64,000 nucleotides of DNA from Palaemon carinicauda (lineage: Eukaryota > Arthropoda > Malacostraca > Decapoda > Palaemonidae). Positions 21,235 to 32,712 of this stretch are shown in pieces. The position numbers and the translations under genes are program-made. The notes below the pieces were generated by a model that was given only the letters and a program-made list of their open reading frames with translations, was not told where the DNA came from and ran no database searches. The stretch is taken from the NCBI RefSeq assembly GCF_036898095.1, contig NC_090757.1, positions 63,977,081 through 64,041,080 of the forward strand, given 5' to 3'. Each line of letters starts with the position of its first letter. The first letter of the stretch is position 1.

Positions 21235-23460
21235 CTATTCTGGGGGCTGATCGTCTTGTTGTTCTGCAACGTCCTCATCAGAGGGTTCCTTATCCGAAAA
21301 CTGATGAGGAAACGGCAACGGAGTGGGCAACGTCTGGCTCGCTGAGTCCGGTCGCACTGGTGCATGCGTGACGGAGCCGGACGCAACATCATGGAACTGC
21401 TGCACAGTCTGTGAACTGTCAACAACCATGGGTGCGCGAGGAAGCACAGCGTCCACCCGAGACTGTCTAGACCGTCTGGGTTGTGCAGTCAACACCATAC
21501 CGGGTTGCTGAGGTTGACGCACTGCGTCAAAACAAGTCACCTCTGCTGGTTGTTGAATGTCCTGAACGTCAACAACCACCTCCAAGCGTCGCTTAACGTC
21601 AACGTGCGGCTGGCAACCCACACTGGGTCGCATCGGTGGAGGAACCACCTCAACTGGCAGACGCGAGAAGGTTACCTCAGCGTCAACAGGGCGCACAACC
21701 GACCGGTTGGAAGGTTGTTGGCCAGATGGTTCGGCAGCAACCTTCTCCGCATTAAAGTCCTCTATCAAGGACGCAAGCTTGGACTGCATGTCTTGCAGCA
21801 AAGCCCATTTAGGGTCTACGGAAGCAGGTGCGGCAACAGACGGGGTTAGCAACTGAGGCGGTACCACTTTCCATCCCTGAAAGCCTTGTTTATGCATGAC
21901 ATAATTGTACAGCAAAACTTCAAAGGCTCGAAAACAGCTGTGAAGTTGACCTGTAAAAAACTTGGAGCGTCTCCTGGCCAGGCGCCAGGGAGAGTCTACG
22001 AGATTTGAGAAGTCTATCTGGGCAGAGGCATGAACTCCCAAGCCGAGAACTTCTCTCGTGTCATATCAGACTCTCGCTCTATAAGCCAGTTTAAAAGAAG
22101 GGAAAGCAAAGGCTGTATCCCCCAAACTCCTCCTGGTGATAAACCAGTCGCCTAGCAGACGTAAAGCTCTCTAGGAGAGCGAGAGAGCACTAGCTTATAA
22201 ACAACGGCTTCGAAGTAGCTAGGCCTAGTGTAAGCTCTGACGTTTAGGCGAACGAGGAGCAGCAGTTACAAAAAGATCCGGACAAAGATCCTTAAAAAAA
22301 AAAATCATCATGATTTAATTAAAGTCCATAGAGGGCTAAGCAGCTTTAGGCTCCTCTCCATCTGACAGAGTCCTCAAGGGAATATCAGTAGGAGGGGGAA
22401 CAGCAACTTCCTCATCTACAGGAACCTTGTCCGATAAAAGCTGAGTCTCAAGCAAGGGAGAGACCCACTGTGGTGGCAATGCTTTACAAGCAGAGTCCAC
22501 ACTCACTGGTGCATTAGTAGCGGACCAGAACGCAACGTCATGTAACTGCTTGACAGTCTGTGAACTGTCAACAACTGAACTGTCAACCACAACAGGTGCG
22601 TGAGGACGCACAGCGTCCACTCGAGACTGCTTTGACTGCCTAGACTGAGCAGTCAAAACAACTCTAGAATGCGGAGGTTGACGCACAGCGTCAAAACAAG
22701 TCAACTCCGATTGTTAGCGAACGTCTTGAACGTCAACAGGAGCATCAGCAAGTGGCCTAACGTCCAAATGCGGCTGAAAATCCACACGAGACCGCATCGA
22801 GTGTGGTTCTAAACAACCTGACTGACGTGACTTAGCTACGCCAACGTCAACAGGAAGCACAAAGGAACGTTAGGTTGGCTGAAAGCCAGGATATCGATGA
22901 GATAAACGGCTAGACTCAACGGACTAATCGGCAGAATAGTCTTCCATAAGGGAGGCAAGCATATTCTGCATGTCTTGCCATACAACCCATTAAGGATCAA
23001 CGGAAATGGTTGTGGTAAGAGACGAGGGTAACGTCTGTGACCGCAACACTTTGCCAACAAAAAAGACTCTCGGAGTCTGTGTTACGCTTTTGTTAGGCGG
23101 CGAGCAGTTATCCGATGACTGCATAGGGTCAGAGCTGTCCTAATGGCTGTAACCAGGATGCTGGACCTGTCCTGAAAGGACTGACTTTCGCTTAAGGGCT
23201 TCGAAACCTTGTGACAGGTTTCTTATGCGAAAAGCCTTCGGATGACGAGGAGAAAAAACGTCTCTCTCGTCTTATGGTAGGGGAGATCTTGGTAAGATAC
23301 ACCCGATACCATAGAGGGAAACGTCTGTTCGTTGATCAAGGCCTCTCGAACCCATAAGTCGTTCGACATTACTTCTCCCCTGTTTGGGAGCTTGCAAGAG
23401 GTCCCGGACTAGGTGAACGACAGGCACGAACAGACGAACCCTCGGACGCAACACTGTAAC
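21235..23460 (-). pseudogene. Rearranged Gag region of E1 with an internal duplication
   Basis: ORF 21235-22041 begins with the conserved Gag C-terminal block (QIDFSNLVDSPWRLARRRSK, CFRAFEV) and continues into a Pro/Gln/Val-rich stretch that repeats 22336-22704 (TCFDAVRQP, QSRVDAV, VVDSSQTV). The unit normally upstream of the C-terminal block is therefore also present downstream of it. The N-terminal Cys module seen in E2 is not found. The frame is broken between 22041 and 23460. No function is expected; by family it was Gag. Confidence 0.6.
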
Positions 23461-24824
23461 ACTTTGCGCAATATCACTTTATCACTTCGATTTTCTGTTT
23501 TGCACTTATTTCACTGAAATCGAAACTTTTACTGATTTCTACCTGAAGCACGCAATTCTACCCTTATCAAAAGGTAGTAATTGCGAAATCAGTCGTATAA
23601 TGCAAGCTCATTAATACCAGCAAAAAACAGAAAACATATTTTAAGATAAAAATTTCAGTGGCTGGGGAAGAGACTAAACACTAGTTCCTTCAAAACTACG
23701 TTTTCAATCTCTAACCGCACATAGCCTGGGGACGAGAATAAAAACTAAAAACGTTTTATCCTTTCTCCCCGTACCGAGACTAGGGACGAGAGCAACTCGA
23801 GAACAACGTTACCCGCTTGAACGGAACGTTTTCTCTCCTCTCTCTCCCTCCGTCTCTATCTCTTCTCTTGATTTCGCACCTAAAAGAAGAGCCCAATTAC
23901 ATTTCGTCAAAAAAAACATGTTATTTGACCAAAGGAAAAAACTGAAAGGTTTTTCAATTAAAAAGTTCCTTTAAAATAGAATTTAAAACATTTAAGCTTA
24001 GAAAGAATGAACAAAACGTCAGAATCGATTTACTCTTTCTGCAAAGTGAAACCGTGATACACTCTCTCTCTATCGTAACGATAGAGCGCATGTTGAACGT
24101 CCTGAACGTCAACAACTGCGTAGCATAAATAAACTAAACGTTAATTCATCTTTGAAAAAGGTACGAAGACTATTCAAAGAAATTCTTTCATAAAATATTT
24201 CATTTAAAAAGTTTTAAATCCTTAGCTCTTTAAAAGCTATTTACGATTTAAAGGGCTCAACGTTGATTAACTTCGGTTTCCAAGTTAGGACCGCCTACTC
24301 TCAGGAAAGGTCGCTATAAACAAAACATTAAAATTTATTTTTTATGTTTATTATAAATGGAAAGTTAATCGAAGAGGAAAATCTATAATTAATTTATAAC
24401 GTGATAAGATAATTACTAAAAGCCTAAACACACTTCCGTCTAAGGGAAGGGACGGCCATTTAAAAGTGAAAGAAAGTCCATACTCTCTGTCACCAAAATT
24501 AAATCTATCCAAAACGAGTTCAAGATTTAAGATGAAGATAAAACACCTGCACTGCGAAAGCTCAAACCAGAATATAGTACTTCACCAAATATGATGGGAA
24601 AAACTCCAGGTTTCAACAGCGAGTAAAGTACGTCTTGTCGACACGTCGACAGAGAGAAAATTGAGTCTGTTTACATAAGAGCTGGGTATCTGGTCGACAG
24701 ATGGCGCTGTTGGGCACACCCGCAACCTGTGTAGCAATCGCTGGCGAGTTTTTTCCGTAGAGTTTGTCTGTCGAGCAACAGAGTTGCAGCTATATATTCA
24801 CCGGCTAAGTTAAATATTTAAAAA
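23461..24824 (-). repeat. E1 5' leader and right inverted terminal repeat
   Basis: Non-coding. The inverted repeat 24640-24824 mirrors 18372-18570, including TCTGGTCGACAGATGGCGCT and GAGTTTGTCTGTCGAGCAAC. 23461-24640 is an AT-rich leader with short pyrimidine runs and no ORF that I would call. Confidence 0.75.
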
Positions 24825-24835
24825 GAGGAAAGTGG

Positions 24836-25789
24836 ATAATGAAACTCAAGTGTTCCAAGAACAGTTCTGGCTTTGTTGAGTACCCTTCTCATCAAACAGA
24901 ACGGGGAAAAGGTGTAAACGTCGATGTTGTCCCATTGTTGTTGGAATGTATCTTGCCAGAGACCCTTGGGGGTTCAAGACTGGGGAGCAAGTACAGCAGG
25001 AGCCTGAAGTTTAGGGCCGTTGCGAATAGATCCACAGTCGGAGAACCCCAAAATGTCAGGACTGTGTTGGCTACTTGATGATCCAAAGACCATTCGGTAC
25101 TTACTATCTGAGATGCTCTGTTCAGATTGTCAGCAAGCACTTTCCTCTTGCCTGGAACAAAGAGGGCTGATGGTGGTACCGAGGGGACCTTGGCCCATCG
25201 CGGTATCTCTACTGCTAGATGGGATAGGGGCTGCAAAAAAAAGACCTCACTGTTTGTTGATGCAAGCCACTACTATGGTGTTGTCGCTCATCCACACCAC
25301 TGAGTGACCCGCCAAGAACTGATGGAACTGTAGAAGGGCCACATAGACGGCCTTCATCTCTTGAGAGATTTATGTTGAGGTACTTTTCAAACTCTGACCA
25401 GAGGCCTGGGGTCGTGGGTGTTTCATGTGAGGCCCTCACCCTTCTTTTGATGCGTTTGAAAACAGCATCAGGTACAGGGGGAGGATGAGAAGATCTAAAC
25501 CCTTCCGCAGGTTCTCGTCTGCCACCCACCACTTGAGGTCCGTCCATTCCAGCTCTGGTCCCATGGGGATCAGAATGTCCGGGGAATCGAAAGCCTGATT
25601 CAAATTAGACTTCAGTTGCCACTGGAGGGATCAAATCTTGAGGCAGCCGTAGAAAACTAGACGGGCCAGGGATGATAGGTGTCCAAGGAGACAGCCATTT
25701 CCGAGCTGGGAGTTCTTCTCGTCTGAGAAAAGGTCTTGCGGCCTTTCTCAGCATCATTATCCTGTTGTTTGATGGGAAGGCTTTGAGGA
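24836..25789 (-). pseudogene. RNase H–linker fragment of C2 (family II)
   Basis: Matches C1 at about 5180-6060. On the minus strand it has DNLNRASQIVSTEWSLDHQ, FWGSPTVDLFATALNF and, in shifting frames, RNase H pieces (ASKRRV, KYLNINL, VDERQHHSSG in an off frame). The left end is the E1 boundary and the right end is the E2 insertion. It is too broken to encode enzyme. Confidence 0.75.
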
Positions 25790-26130
25790 AAATGATATTT
25801 TCATATTAAAATAAATTTTTGAATATACTGACCCGGTGGATATATATGTAGCTAACATCTCCGACGGTCGGCAGATTCAAAACTCACGGGCGATCACAGT
25901 GCTGGGTTGCTGGGTGTACACTAGCGCCACCACACGGCAGGATACTATCACTATTCCCAAATTCTCCAGTTCTTCTCAGCCCGTAGGGTCTCTAGACGGG
26001 CGGAAGGGAGGGCATTAATTATATATATCCACTGGGTAAGTATATTCAAAAATTTATCTTAATATGAAAATATCATTTTTAAATATTCAACTTAGCCAGT
26101 AGATATATATGTAGCTGATTCACACCCTTG
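25790..26130 (-). repeat. E2 left terminal repeat and internal complementary region
   Basis: GATATTTTCATATTAAAATA at 25794 pairs with 26040-26075. TTTTTAAATATTCAACTTAGCC is the complement of the right end near 31983. 26131-26500 is spacer without an ORF. Confidence 0.82.
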
Positions 26131-26499
26131 GTGGAGGGTAAGAGACCAGCATTAAACATTGTAGGAATATAAGCTCAAGAGTTTTGACAATAAAAACAAA
26201 CTTAAGTATTAGTACCTGATAAGGAAGCTGACTTTGATGATACTCTGCTTCATTAGTCCACTATCCTTATGAAGCCCAGCGATCCACTCAGGGGGCTGAA
26301 AGACCTCTAGGAGCTGTCATATCTAGGGTGAACACCCCTATAAAAGGACCTCAACAATACCATTGATCTGGGCGCTCTCAAGAAACAAGTTTGACCACCC
26401 GCCAAATCAAAAGATTGCGAAAGACTATCTCAGTCTCCACATACAACCCAAAAAAACAATAGTTTCAAGAGAAGAAAAAAGGTATTGGGATTATAGTGG

Positions 26500-27950
26500 T
26501 AGAACCTTCACCCACTACTGCACTCGCTGCTACGAATGGTCCCAACGTGTAGCAGTCCTCATAAAGAGTCTGGACATTCTTTAAATAATGTGAAGCGAAC
26601 ACAGATTTACTCCTCCAAAAGGTTGCGTCCATAATCTTCCAAGGGATCTATTTTGCTTGAAAGCCACTGATGTTGCCACTGCTCTGACTTCATGAGTTTT
26701 AACTTTCAATAATCTCAGGTCATTCTCACTTAAGTGATTGTGGGCCTCTCTAATTAAAAGTCTAACAAAATATGACAAGGCGTTTTTCGACACTGGTAAG
26801 GAGGGCTTTTTGACCGAACACCATAAAGCCTCTGAATTACCTCGTAACGTTTTGGTTCTGTCCAGATAAAATTTTGGAGCTCTTACAGGGCACAAGACAC
26901 TTTCAATTTCATCACCAACCACATCCGACAGGTTGGGAATCTCAAAAGATTTAGGCCATGGATGAGATGGTCGTTCCTTTTTGGCCAAGAAACCAAGCTG
27001 TAAAGAGCATACTGCCTTATTGGAGCAGAAGCCGATATTCTTGCTGAAGCCATGCACTTCACTAACTCTCTTTGCGGTAGCAAGGCTCACTAAAAAGAGA
27101 GTTTTGAGAGTAAGGTCTTTGAGGGAGGCTGAGTGTAGAGGCTCAAATCTCTCAGACATGAGAAACTTAAGGACCACATCCAAGTTCCAAGCTGGAGTAA
27201 TAATTTGATGCTCCTTGGAAGTCTCGAAAGACTTGAGAAGGTCTTGAAGATCTCTATTGTTAGACAAATCCATGTTTCTGTGTCTAAAAACTGCAGCTAA
27301 CATGCTTCTGTAGCCTTTAATAGTCGAGGCAGAAAGGATACGGTTATTTCTAAGATGAAGCAGGAAGTCCGCGATCTGTGCTACAGTGGTCTCGGATGAG
27401 GAAACAGAGGAAGACTTGCGCCAATCTCTAAATACCTCCCATCTGGATTGGTAGATCCCGATGGCAGAGGATCTCCTTGCCCTCGCAATCGCTCTAGCTG
27501 CCTCCTTCGAAAACCCTCGAGCTCTAGAGTGTCTTTCGATAGTCTGAAGGCAGTTAGACAAAGCGCGGGGAGGCTTTGATGGAATCTTTTTATGTGAGGT
27601 TGACGAAGGAGATCCATCCGCAATGGTAAACTTCTTGGAATGTCCACCAGCCAGTGATGTACCTCGGTGAACCATTCCCTTGAGGGCCAGAGGGGAGCAA
27701 CCAACCTGGTCCCTTCGTGAGAGGCGAACTTCTGAAGAACCTTGTGAAGGATCTTGAATGGAGGAAAAGCATAAATTTCCAGGTGAGACCAGTCCAGTAA
27801 GAACGCGTCTATGTGGACTGCCTCTGGATCTGGAACTGGGGAGCAGTAAGTAGGAAGCCTCTTTGTCAATGATGTCGTGAACAGGTCTATGGTAGGTCGA
27901 CCCCAAATCCTCCATAGTTTCTCACACACATCCTGGTGAAGCGTACACTC
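26500..27950 (-). pseudogene. Tyrosine recombinase of E2 (frameshift before the catalytic Tyr)
   Basis: ORF 26581-27915 is closely similar to the E1 recombinase: AIGIYQSRWEVFRDWRK, VAQIADFLLHLR, Arg in ATAKRVSEVHGF, HEVR. After VAFKQN a one-base loss near 26634 changes the frame, so the expected MDATFWRSKSVFASHYL Tyr segment is read out of frame as GRLWTQPFGG. Otherwise it is open. The N-terminal third overlaps the RNase H linker frame (27381-27929; DLFTTSLTKRLPTYCSPVPDP). Inactive as read. Confidence 0.85.
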
Positions 27951-27959
27951 CGTGGAGAT

Positions 27960-29518
27960 GACATCCTCTTCTGCTGAGACAGTCCGCTATCACATTCTTT
28001 TCTCCTTGAACAAATCTCGTAAGAAGGGAGATGTTTCTTTCCCTTGACCAAACTAGGAGATCCTTGCGGTGACGAAAAGGGAGTGCGATTGGGTCCCTCC
28101 TTGCTTTGAGATCTAGGCCAACGCCGTGGTATTGTCCGAGTTCACCTGCACCACCTTGTTCCGAATCAGACTTTCGAAACTTTTCAAGGCCAGATGGACT
28201 GCCAGAAGCTCCTTGTGGTTTATATGAAGCCTCTCCTGATCATTGGACCAAAGACCTGAGCATTCTAGTCTGTCCAGTGTTGCTCCCCAACCCAAGTCCG
28301 AAGCGTCTGAGTACAACACATGGTCTGGGTTCTTGGGGGCAAGTGAGAGACCCTCCCGACGTCTGAGGTTGTCGTCCCACCACATCAGGCACATCTTGAT
28401 TGAGTTCGAGAGAGGAATGGAAATTGCCTCCAAGCCCTTCTCCTTGTTCCAATGTTGGTTGAGATGAAACTGGAGAGGGCGAAGGTTGAGCCTTCCCAGG
28501 GAGACAAACTGTTCCAGTGATGATAGAGTTCCCAAGAGGCTCATCCATACTTTACAGAACAACTGCTCTTCTCCTGAAATTGATGAATTTTTAACAGGGC
28601 TTGCTCTAGCCTTGTGGGCGATGGAAAAGCCCGAAAAACTCAACTCTGTATCTCCATCCCCAAATAAAGAATAGTCAGGGACAGAGTCAGTTGTGACTTC
28701 TCTTTGTTCACAAGAAGACCTAATTCTTTGGCTAGGTCCAATGTCCATATGAGATCCTTCAGACAGCGGTTTAATGACGACACCCTGATTAACCAGTCGT
28801 CTAAATAAAGGGAGGCTCTGATCCCTGACGAATGCAGGAAGCTCGCTATATTCCGCGTGAGCCTTGTAAAAATTAGAGGAGCAGGGCTGAGGCCGAAGCA
28901 CAGAGCTCGAAACTGGTACACTTCTTTCCCGTACATGAACCTTAGATAACGTTGAAAGGTTGGGTGGATCGGGATATGGAAGTAAGCGTCCTGGAGGTCG
29001 AGAGAGACCATCCAGTCGCCTTCCCTTACTGCTGCTAGAACAGATTTGGATGTTTCCATCGTGAACTTTGTTTTTAAAATGAACACGTTGAGTGCACTCA
29101 CATCTAGCACTGGTCTCCAACCTCCTGTGTTCTTCGGAACCAGGAAGAGACGGTTGTAAAAGCCTGGGGATTGATGGACCAAGACTTTCACCACTGCCCC
29201 CTTCTCTAACAAAAGACACACCTGATGTTGTAAGGCCTGTCTCTTTGCTTCCTCCCGATACCTGGGAGAGAGGTCTATTGGAATTTGTACAAGAAGAGGT
29301 TTCCTTACAAAAGGGATTTTGTAACCCTCCTTCAATAAAAGGACAGACCATTGGTCCGCTCCCCTTCTCTCCCATGCTTGCCAGAAGTTCGTCAAGCTGG
29401 TCCCTACTGCTGTCTGAAGCTGTGGGCAGTCAGACTCTGCCACGGCTGGATCTGGACACCTTTCTCTTACCTCGTCTTCCGTCAGAGCGAGAGGTGCCTC
29501 TGTTGGAGGCTCTGCCAC
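27960..29518 (-). pseudogene. Reverse transcriptase–RNase H of E2 (frameshift and nonsense)
   Basis: The RT part is open at 28640-29518: TNFWQAWERRGADQW, KGAVVKVLVHQSPGFYNRLF, GGWRPVLDVSALNVF, SLDLQDAYFHIPIHP, CFGLSPAPLIFTR and the catalytic box LYLDDWLI. After LGMEIQS it shifts frame near 28640 into the 28113-29375 frame, which carries the thumb and RNase H (VLYSDASDLGWGATLD, NHKELLAVHLALKSF, QVNSDNTTALA). Tyr of the following AYISKQGG is changed to TAG at 28113-28115. This shows what E1 lacks, since E1 has no counterpart of 28640-29518. Confidence 0.85.
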
Positions 29519-31640
29519 GAAAGGGAGGAATGAATCTGGAAGCTGGCGTATCTAACTTGGTTTTGTTACTGGAAAAAGATGAAGGCAAAACTTTGCAGGC
29601 TGTTTTGGCCACTAAATCATGCGTATCCTTCAACGCAAGAGATGACGCAATATCTTTGCTAAGATCTTGATGAAAAAGAGCATGTGATAAAGGAGCAAAC
29701 AGGAGCTCAGACTTCTGGCACGGAGTAACTCCCAAAGAAAGGAATGAGCACAAAGATTCCCTCTTCTTTAAAACTCCTGTAGTAAAAACAGCTGCAAGTT
29801 CGTTAGAACCGTCCCTTATAGCCTTGTCCATACAGGACATAATCTGGATGGCAGCATCATTGTTAGAAGGAGACACCTTCTTAATTAAGGCCCCCAACAA
29901 CTAATCCAAAAAATTAAAAACTTCAAAAGCACGAAAGACTCCTTTAAGCAGATGATCAAGCTCTGAAGAAGTCCACAAAATCTTGGAGCGTCTCATGGCT
30001 AGACGACGAGGAGAGTCTACCAGGCTTGAGAAGTCTCCCTGGGCAGAGGCAGGCACTCCCAAGCCGAGACCTCCCGTGTCATACCAGACGCTCGAACGAG
30101 AAGCTAGTATAGAAGGAGGAAAAGCAAAGGAAGACTTTCCCAGACTTCTCTTGGTTTCCAACCAGTCTCCCAGCAAGCGCATGGCCCTCTTAGAAGATCG
30201 AGAGAGAGCACTAACTTCGTATAAGAAGGGGTTGAAGCAGCCATGCCTAAAGTAAATTCTGAAGGCAGCGAACGGGGAGCAGCAGTCACAAAATGAGCCG
30301 GAAAAACTTCTCTAAAAACATTCATAATTTTCGTGACTGCGGTGACTGCAGTGACTGCAGCTCGAAATCACGGCTAGACTTTAAGGACTGACGCTCAACA
30401 TCACGTCGAGATTTTCGCTCTGAATCTCGCTTAACAGCAAAGCTAACACTTGGGTTAACGTCAGCGTGACGTAAAGCTTCACGCTTAGATGGTTGAAGAC
30501 CTGATTCATGCTTTCAAAACCGTGACGTACTGCAAGTAAAGGTTTCTGTCGAACAGGAGCAGGACCGTAAGCCTGCATTAAGGAGGACAGCTTAGACTGC
30601 TTGTCCTGCAAAACACTAAAATTAGGATCGGTAACACTCGGAACAGACCGTGACGTTGGGAACGTCTGTTCATGAACGTCAGCACAAACGGGAGTAGCAG
30701 CACTCAGGTCACGTCTGGAACGACCAGATAACACAACGGAATCGTGACTCTTAGAAGGGGCCTCCGGAGCCACAAAACTTGACTTTAAATAAGAACGTTT
30801 AATAGGCGAACCTTCCTCTGATGAAGGAATACGTTCTGGGCTGCTCCAGTGACTACAGCCAGGACGTTGCCTTTGTTCTGAAGGAACTAACTTTCTTTTC
30901 AGAGGTCTTGAAACCTGACGCCAGGATTTCTTGCTAACATAAGCGTCATCGGATGACGAGGAGAACCTAGTCTCGCCTCTCTTATGGTAAGGACGTGCTT
31001 GAGGAGTAACGTCTGCAACCTTTGAGGGAATGTCTGTCCGTTGCTTTACACCTATCGCTCCCTTTGGTCTTGTGACATTCCTTCTCCCAAGGGTTGGGGA
31101 GCTTGAAAGAGGTCTCGGACTGGGTGAGCGGCAAGTATGAACAGACGAACCCTCCGCATTAACACTGAACACATTTTTACCACTTTTCACATTAACACTT
31201 TCACTTTTTAAAAATTTCACATCGGACATAAGCTGGTTTCTGTCCGTAGCCAGCGATTCGAATTTTGCGCCCAAAGCATGAATAGCCTTCATCATATCTT
31301 CAAGTGAAGGTTTGTTAGTGCAAGTAGGGGGTTCTGAAACTACCACTACAGGGGGAGGAAAAGGTTCAAGGGCATGGGAAGAGGAAAATTCTTGAGAACG
31401 AGAAGAGCTTCTTCTTACCCTATCTCTCTCGAGTTTACGAGTATATTTGTCATACTCTAGCCACTCAAATTCAGACAAAATGACACACTCATCTCGCATC
31501 GATCCCCTAATTGACAAGCTTTACCTCTACAATTAACACAAATAGAGTGGGGATCTATGGAAGCCTTTGGAAGGGCCTGTTACAGTCTTTGGCACATTTT
31601 CTATAAACATGAGAAGGGTCAGCCATAATGGAATGTTCAA
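29430..31640 (-). pseudogene. Gag-like protein of E2 (N-terminal 2-nt shift and later stops)
   Basis: The probable ATG near 31625 starts MADPSHVYRKCAKDC. In a neighbouring frame follow DPHSICVNCRGKAC and a second Cys pair; two extra bases near 31498 separate this from VILSEFEWLEYDKYTRKLERDRVRR (31381-31480). The middle is Ser/Lys-rich (30381-31517). The C-terminal block is at 29901-30182 (FAFPPSILASRSSVWYDTG, LGLGVPASAQGDFSSLVDSPRRLA, ELDHLLKGVFRAFEVFNFLDW) and 29430-29900 (MDKAIRDGSNELAAVFTTGVLKK), with a basic tail GRRGKRKVSRSSRGRV. It aligns with the family IV Gag at 8801-10787. Confidence 0.7.
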
Positions 31641-31779
31641 AGAGAGATAAAAAAAACAAGCAAAGTTCAGCAACAGCAAATCAAAAAAGGGTTCAAGAGT
31701 ATTCGAAGAATATCCAACACAGCGAAAGCCAAAAAACCATCAACAAGTACTTCATCACTTGTTGAAAAACCTTTAGGTT

Positions 31780-31983
31780 TAGCGCGAGCAAGGAACCAAT
31801 GTTGACATCCAACTCGGCAGAGAAGAACTGGAGAATTTGGGAAAAGTGATAGTATCCTGCCGTGTGGTGGCGCTACTGTACACCCAGCAACCCAGCACTG
31901 TGATCGCCCGTGAGTTTTGAATCTGCCGACCGTCGGAGACGTTAGCTACATATATATCCACCGGCTAAGTTAAATATTGAAAA
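31780..31983 (-). repeat. E2 right inverted terminal repeat
   Basis: The reverse complement of 25800-25990, including AACTCACGGGCGATCACAGT (on the other strand) and TACATATATATCCACCGGCT. It ends at TTAAATATTGAAAA. Confidence 0.85.
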
Positions 31984-32570
31984 TTGGTGTTTAAAATCAT
32001 TCCCAGGTATACCAGTCTCTAAGTGGTAAGCAGGGAGGACTTCTCAAGGTTTACCCTGAGCACCAGATCTTGGCAAAGCCTCAGAAGTTTGTCTTGGTGT
32101 TGAAGAAGGGTTACTACTAAGTCTCCTAGGATCAGCCAATCGTCCAGAAAATGGAGGAGACGGATGCCGACTCTGTGAGACCAAGATAATACTAGGGCGA
32201 ACACTCTGGTGATTGACTGATTTAGAGTTTTCAGACATCCTGACATCTAAGGTCATTGACGCCAACACTCTGGTGAAGACTGGGGATGCCGTGGAAAGAC
32301 CGAAGCACTGTACCCTGAACTGGTATTTCCTGTTGTCTAGGCTGAATCTTAGATACTTCCTTAAAGACGGATGGATTGGGATCTAGAAGTATGCGTCCTT
32401 TGGGTAGTGTGTGCACATGAAGTCCTGTGGTCTTACAGATTGTCTGACCGTGTCTGCCGTCTCCATACTGAACGAAGTCTGTTTGACAAACTTGTTCAGA
32501 ACCGAGAGGTCGATAACTGGTCTCCAGCCTCCAGACCCCTTTTTCAGAAGAAAGAGTCAACTGAAGAAGC
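31984..32570 (-). pseudogene. RT palm fragment of C2 (family II)
   Basis: Continues C2 after E2 and matches C1 at 6070-6600. It contains HFLDDWLILGDL (the YLDDW box with Tyr changed to Phe), LEKSSLLTT, and in another frame SERGVWRLETS. It is interrupted by a 51-bp insertion at 32213-32263 and ends at a microsatellite at 32570. The rest of RT and Gag are missing. Confidence 0.75.
32213..32263 (-). mobile_element. 51-bp 3'-end fragment of the I-like LINE with 13-bp target duplication
   Basis: The inserted sequence reads (minus strand) GGCGTCAATGACCTTAGATG...AAATCAGTCAA and is flanked by perfect AACACTCTGGTGA at 32200-32212 and 32264-32276. C1 has this 13-mer once at the same place. The insert equals the end of the LINE 3' UTR at 41862-41935, ending in an AATC-type tail. 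Confidence 0.85.
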
Positions 32571-32608
32571 CTACACACACACACACTCTCTCTCTCTCTC
32601 TCTCTCTC
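32570..32608. repeat. (AC)n(TC)n microsatellite
   Basis: Seven AC units followed by about nine TC units at the break in the C2 RT fragment. Confidence 0.9.
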
Positions 32609-32712
32609 ATAATACCCCAATAAATATTGTTGCTATGTATTCCAGTTATGGAACAAAGATGTTTTAGCCATTCTATCACTCACAAAGTATTCAACATTAA
32701 TTCTGTACTTAC

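Larger units (their letters stand above)
18372..24824 (-). mobile_element. DIRS-like family III copy E1, internally deleted
   Basis: The ends are defined by inverted repeats 18410-18570 and 24640-24790 (including GTTGCAGCTATATATTCACC) and by an ICR at 18617-18715. It encodes an open tyrosine recombinase and an open RNase H-containing ORF, but the RT palm seen in E2 is absent and Gag is rearranged. It ends in a run of A shared by both flanks (AAAAA), with no other target duplication. It can only be mobilised in trans, if at all. Confidence 0.85.
25790..31983 (-). mobile_element. DIRS-like family III copy E2
   Basis: A complete copy of about 6.2 kb inserted in C2. Comparing C1 (GGCTTTGTGGAGATTGG) with the flanks here (GGCTTTGAGGAAAA and GAAAATTGGTG) shows a clean insertion at an AAAAT with no longer duplication. 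It carries an ICR, recombinase, RT–RNase H and Gag, each with at least one inactivating change. Confidence 0.85.
17797..32655 (-). mobile_element. DIRS-like family II copy C2, deleted and split by E1 and E2
   Basis: The left end at 17797-17849 (ATGACAAATTTGG...ATACAAACCTTTAGCT) and the right end at 32636-32655 (GTATTCCAGTTATGGAACAA) match what the C1 ICR predicts for family II. Interior pieces survive at 24836-25789 and 31984-32570 (RNase H and RT). The recombinase, most of Gag and the true repeats are gone. E1 and E2 (family III) are inserted in it. That the two ends belong to one copy is inferred from order and orientation. Confidence 0.55.
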
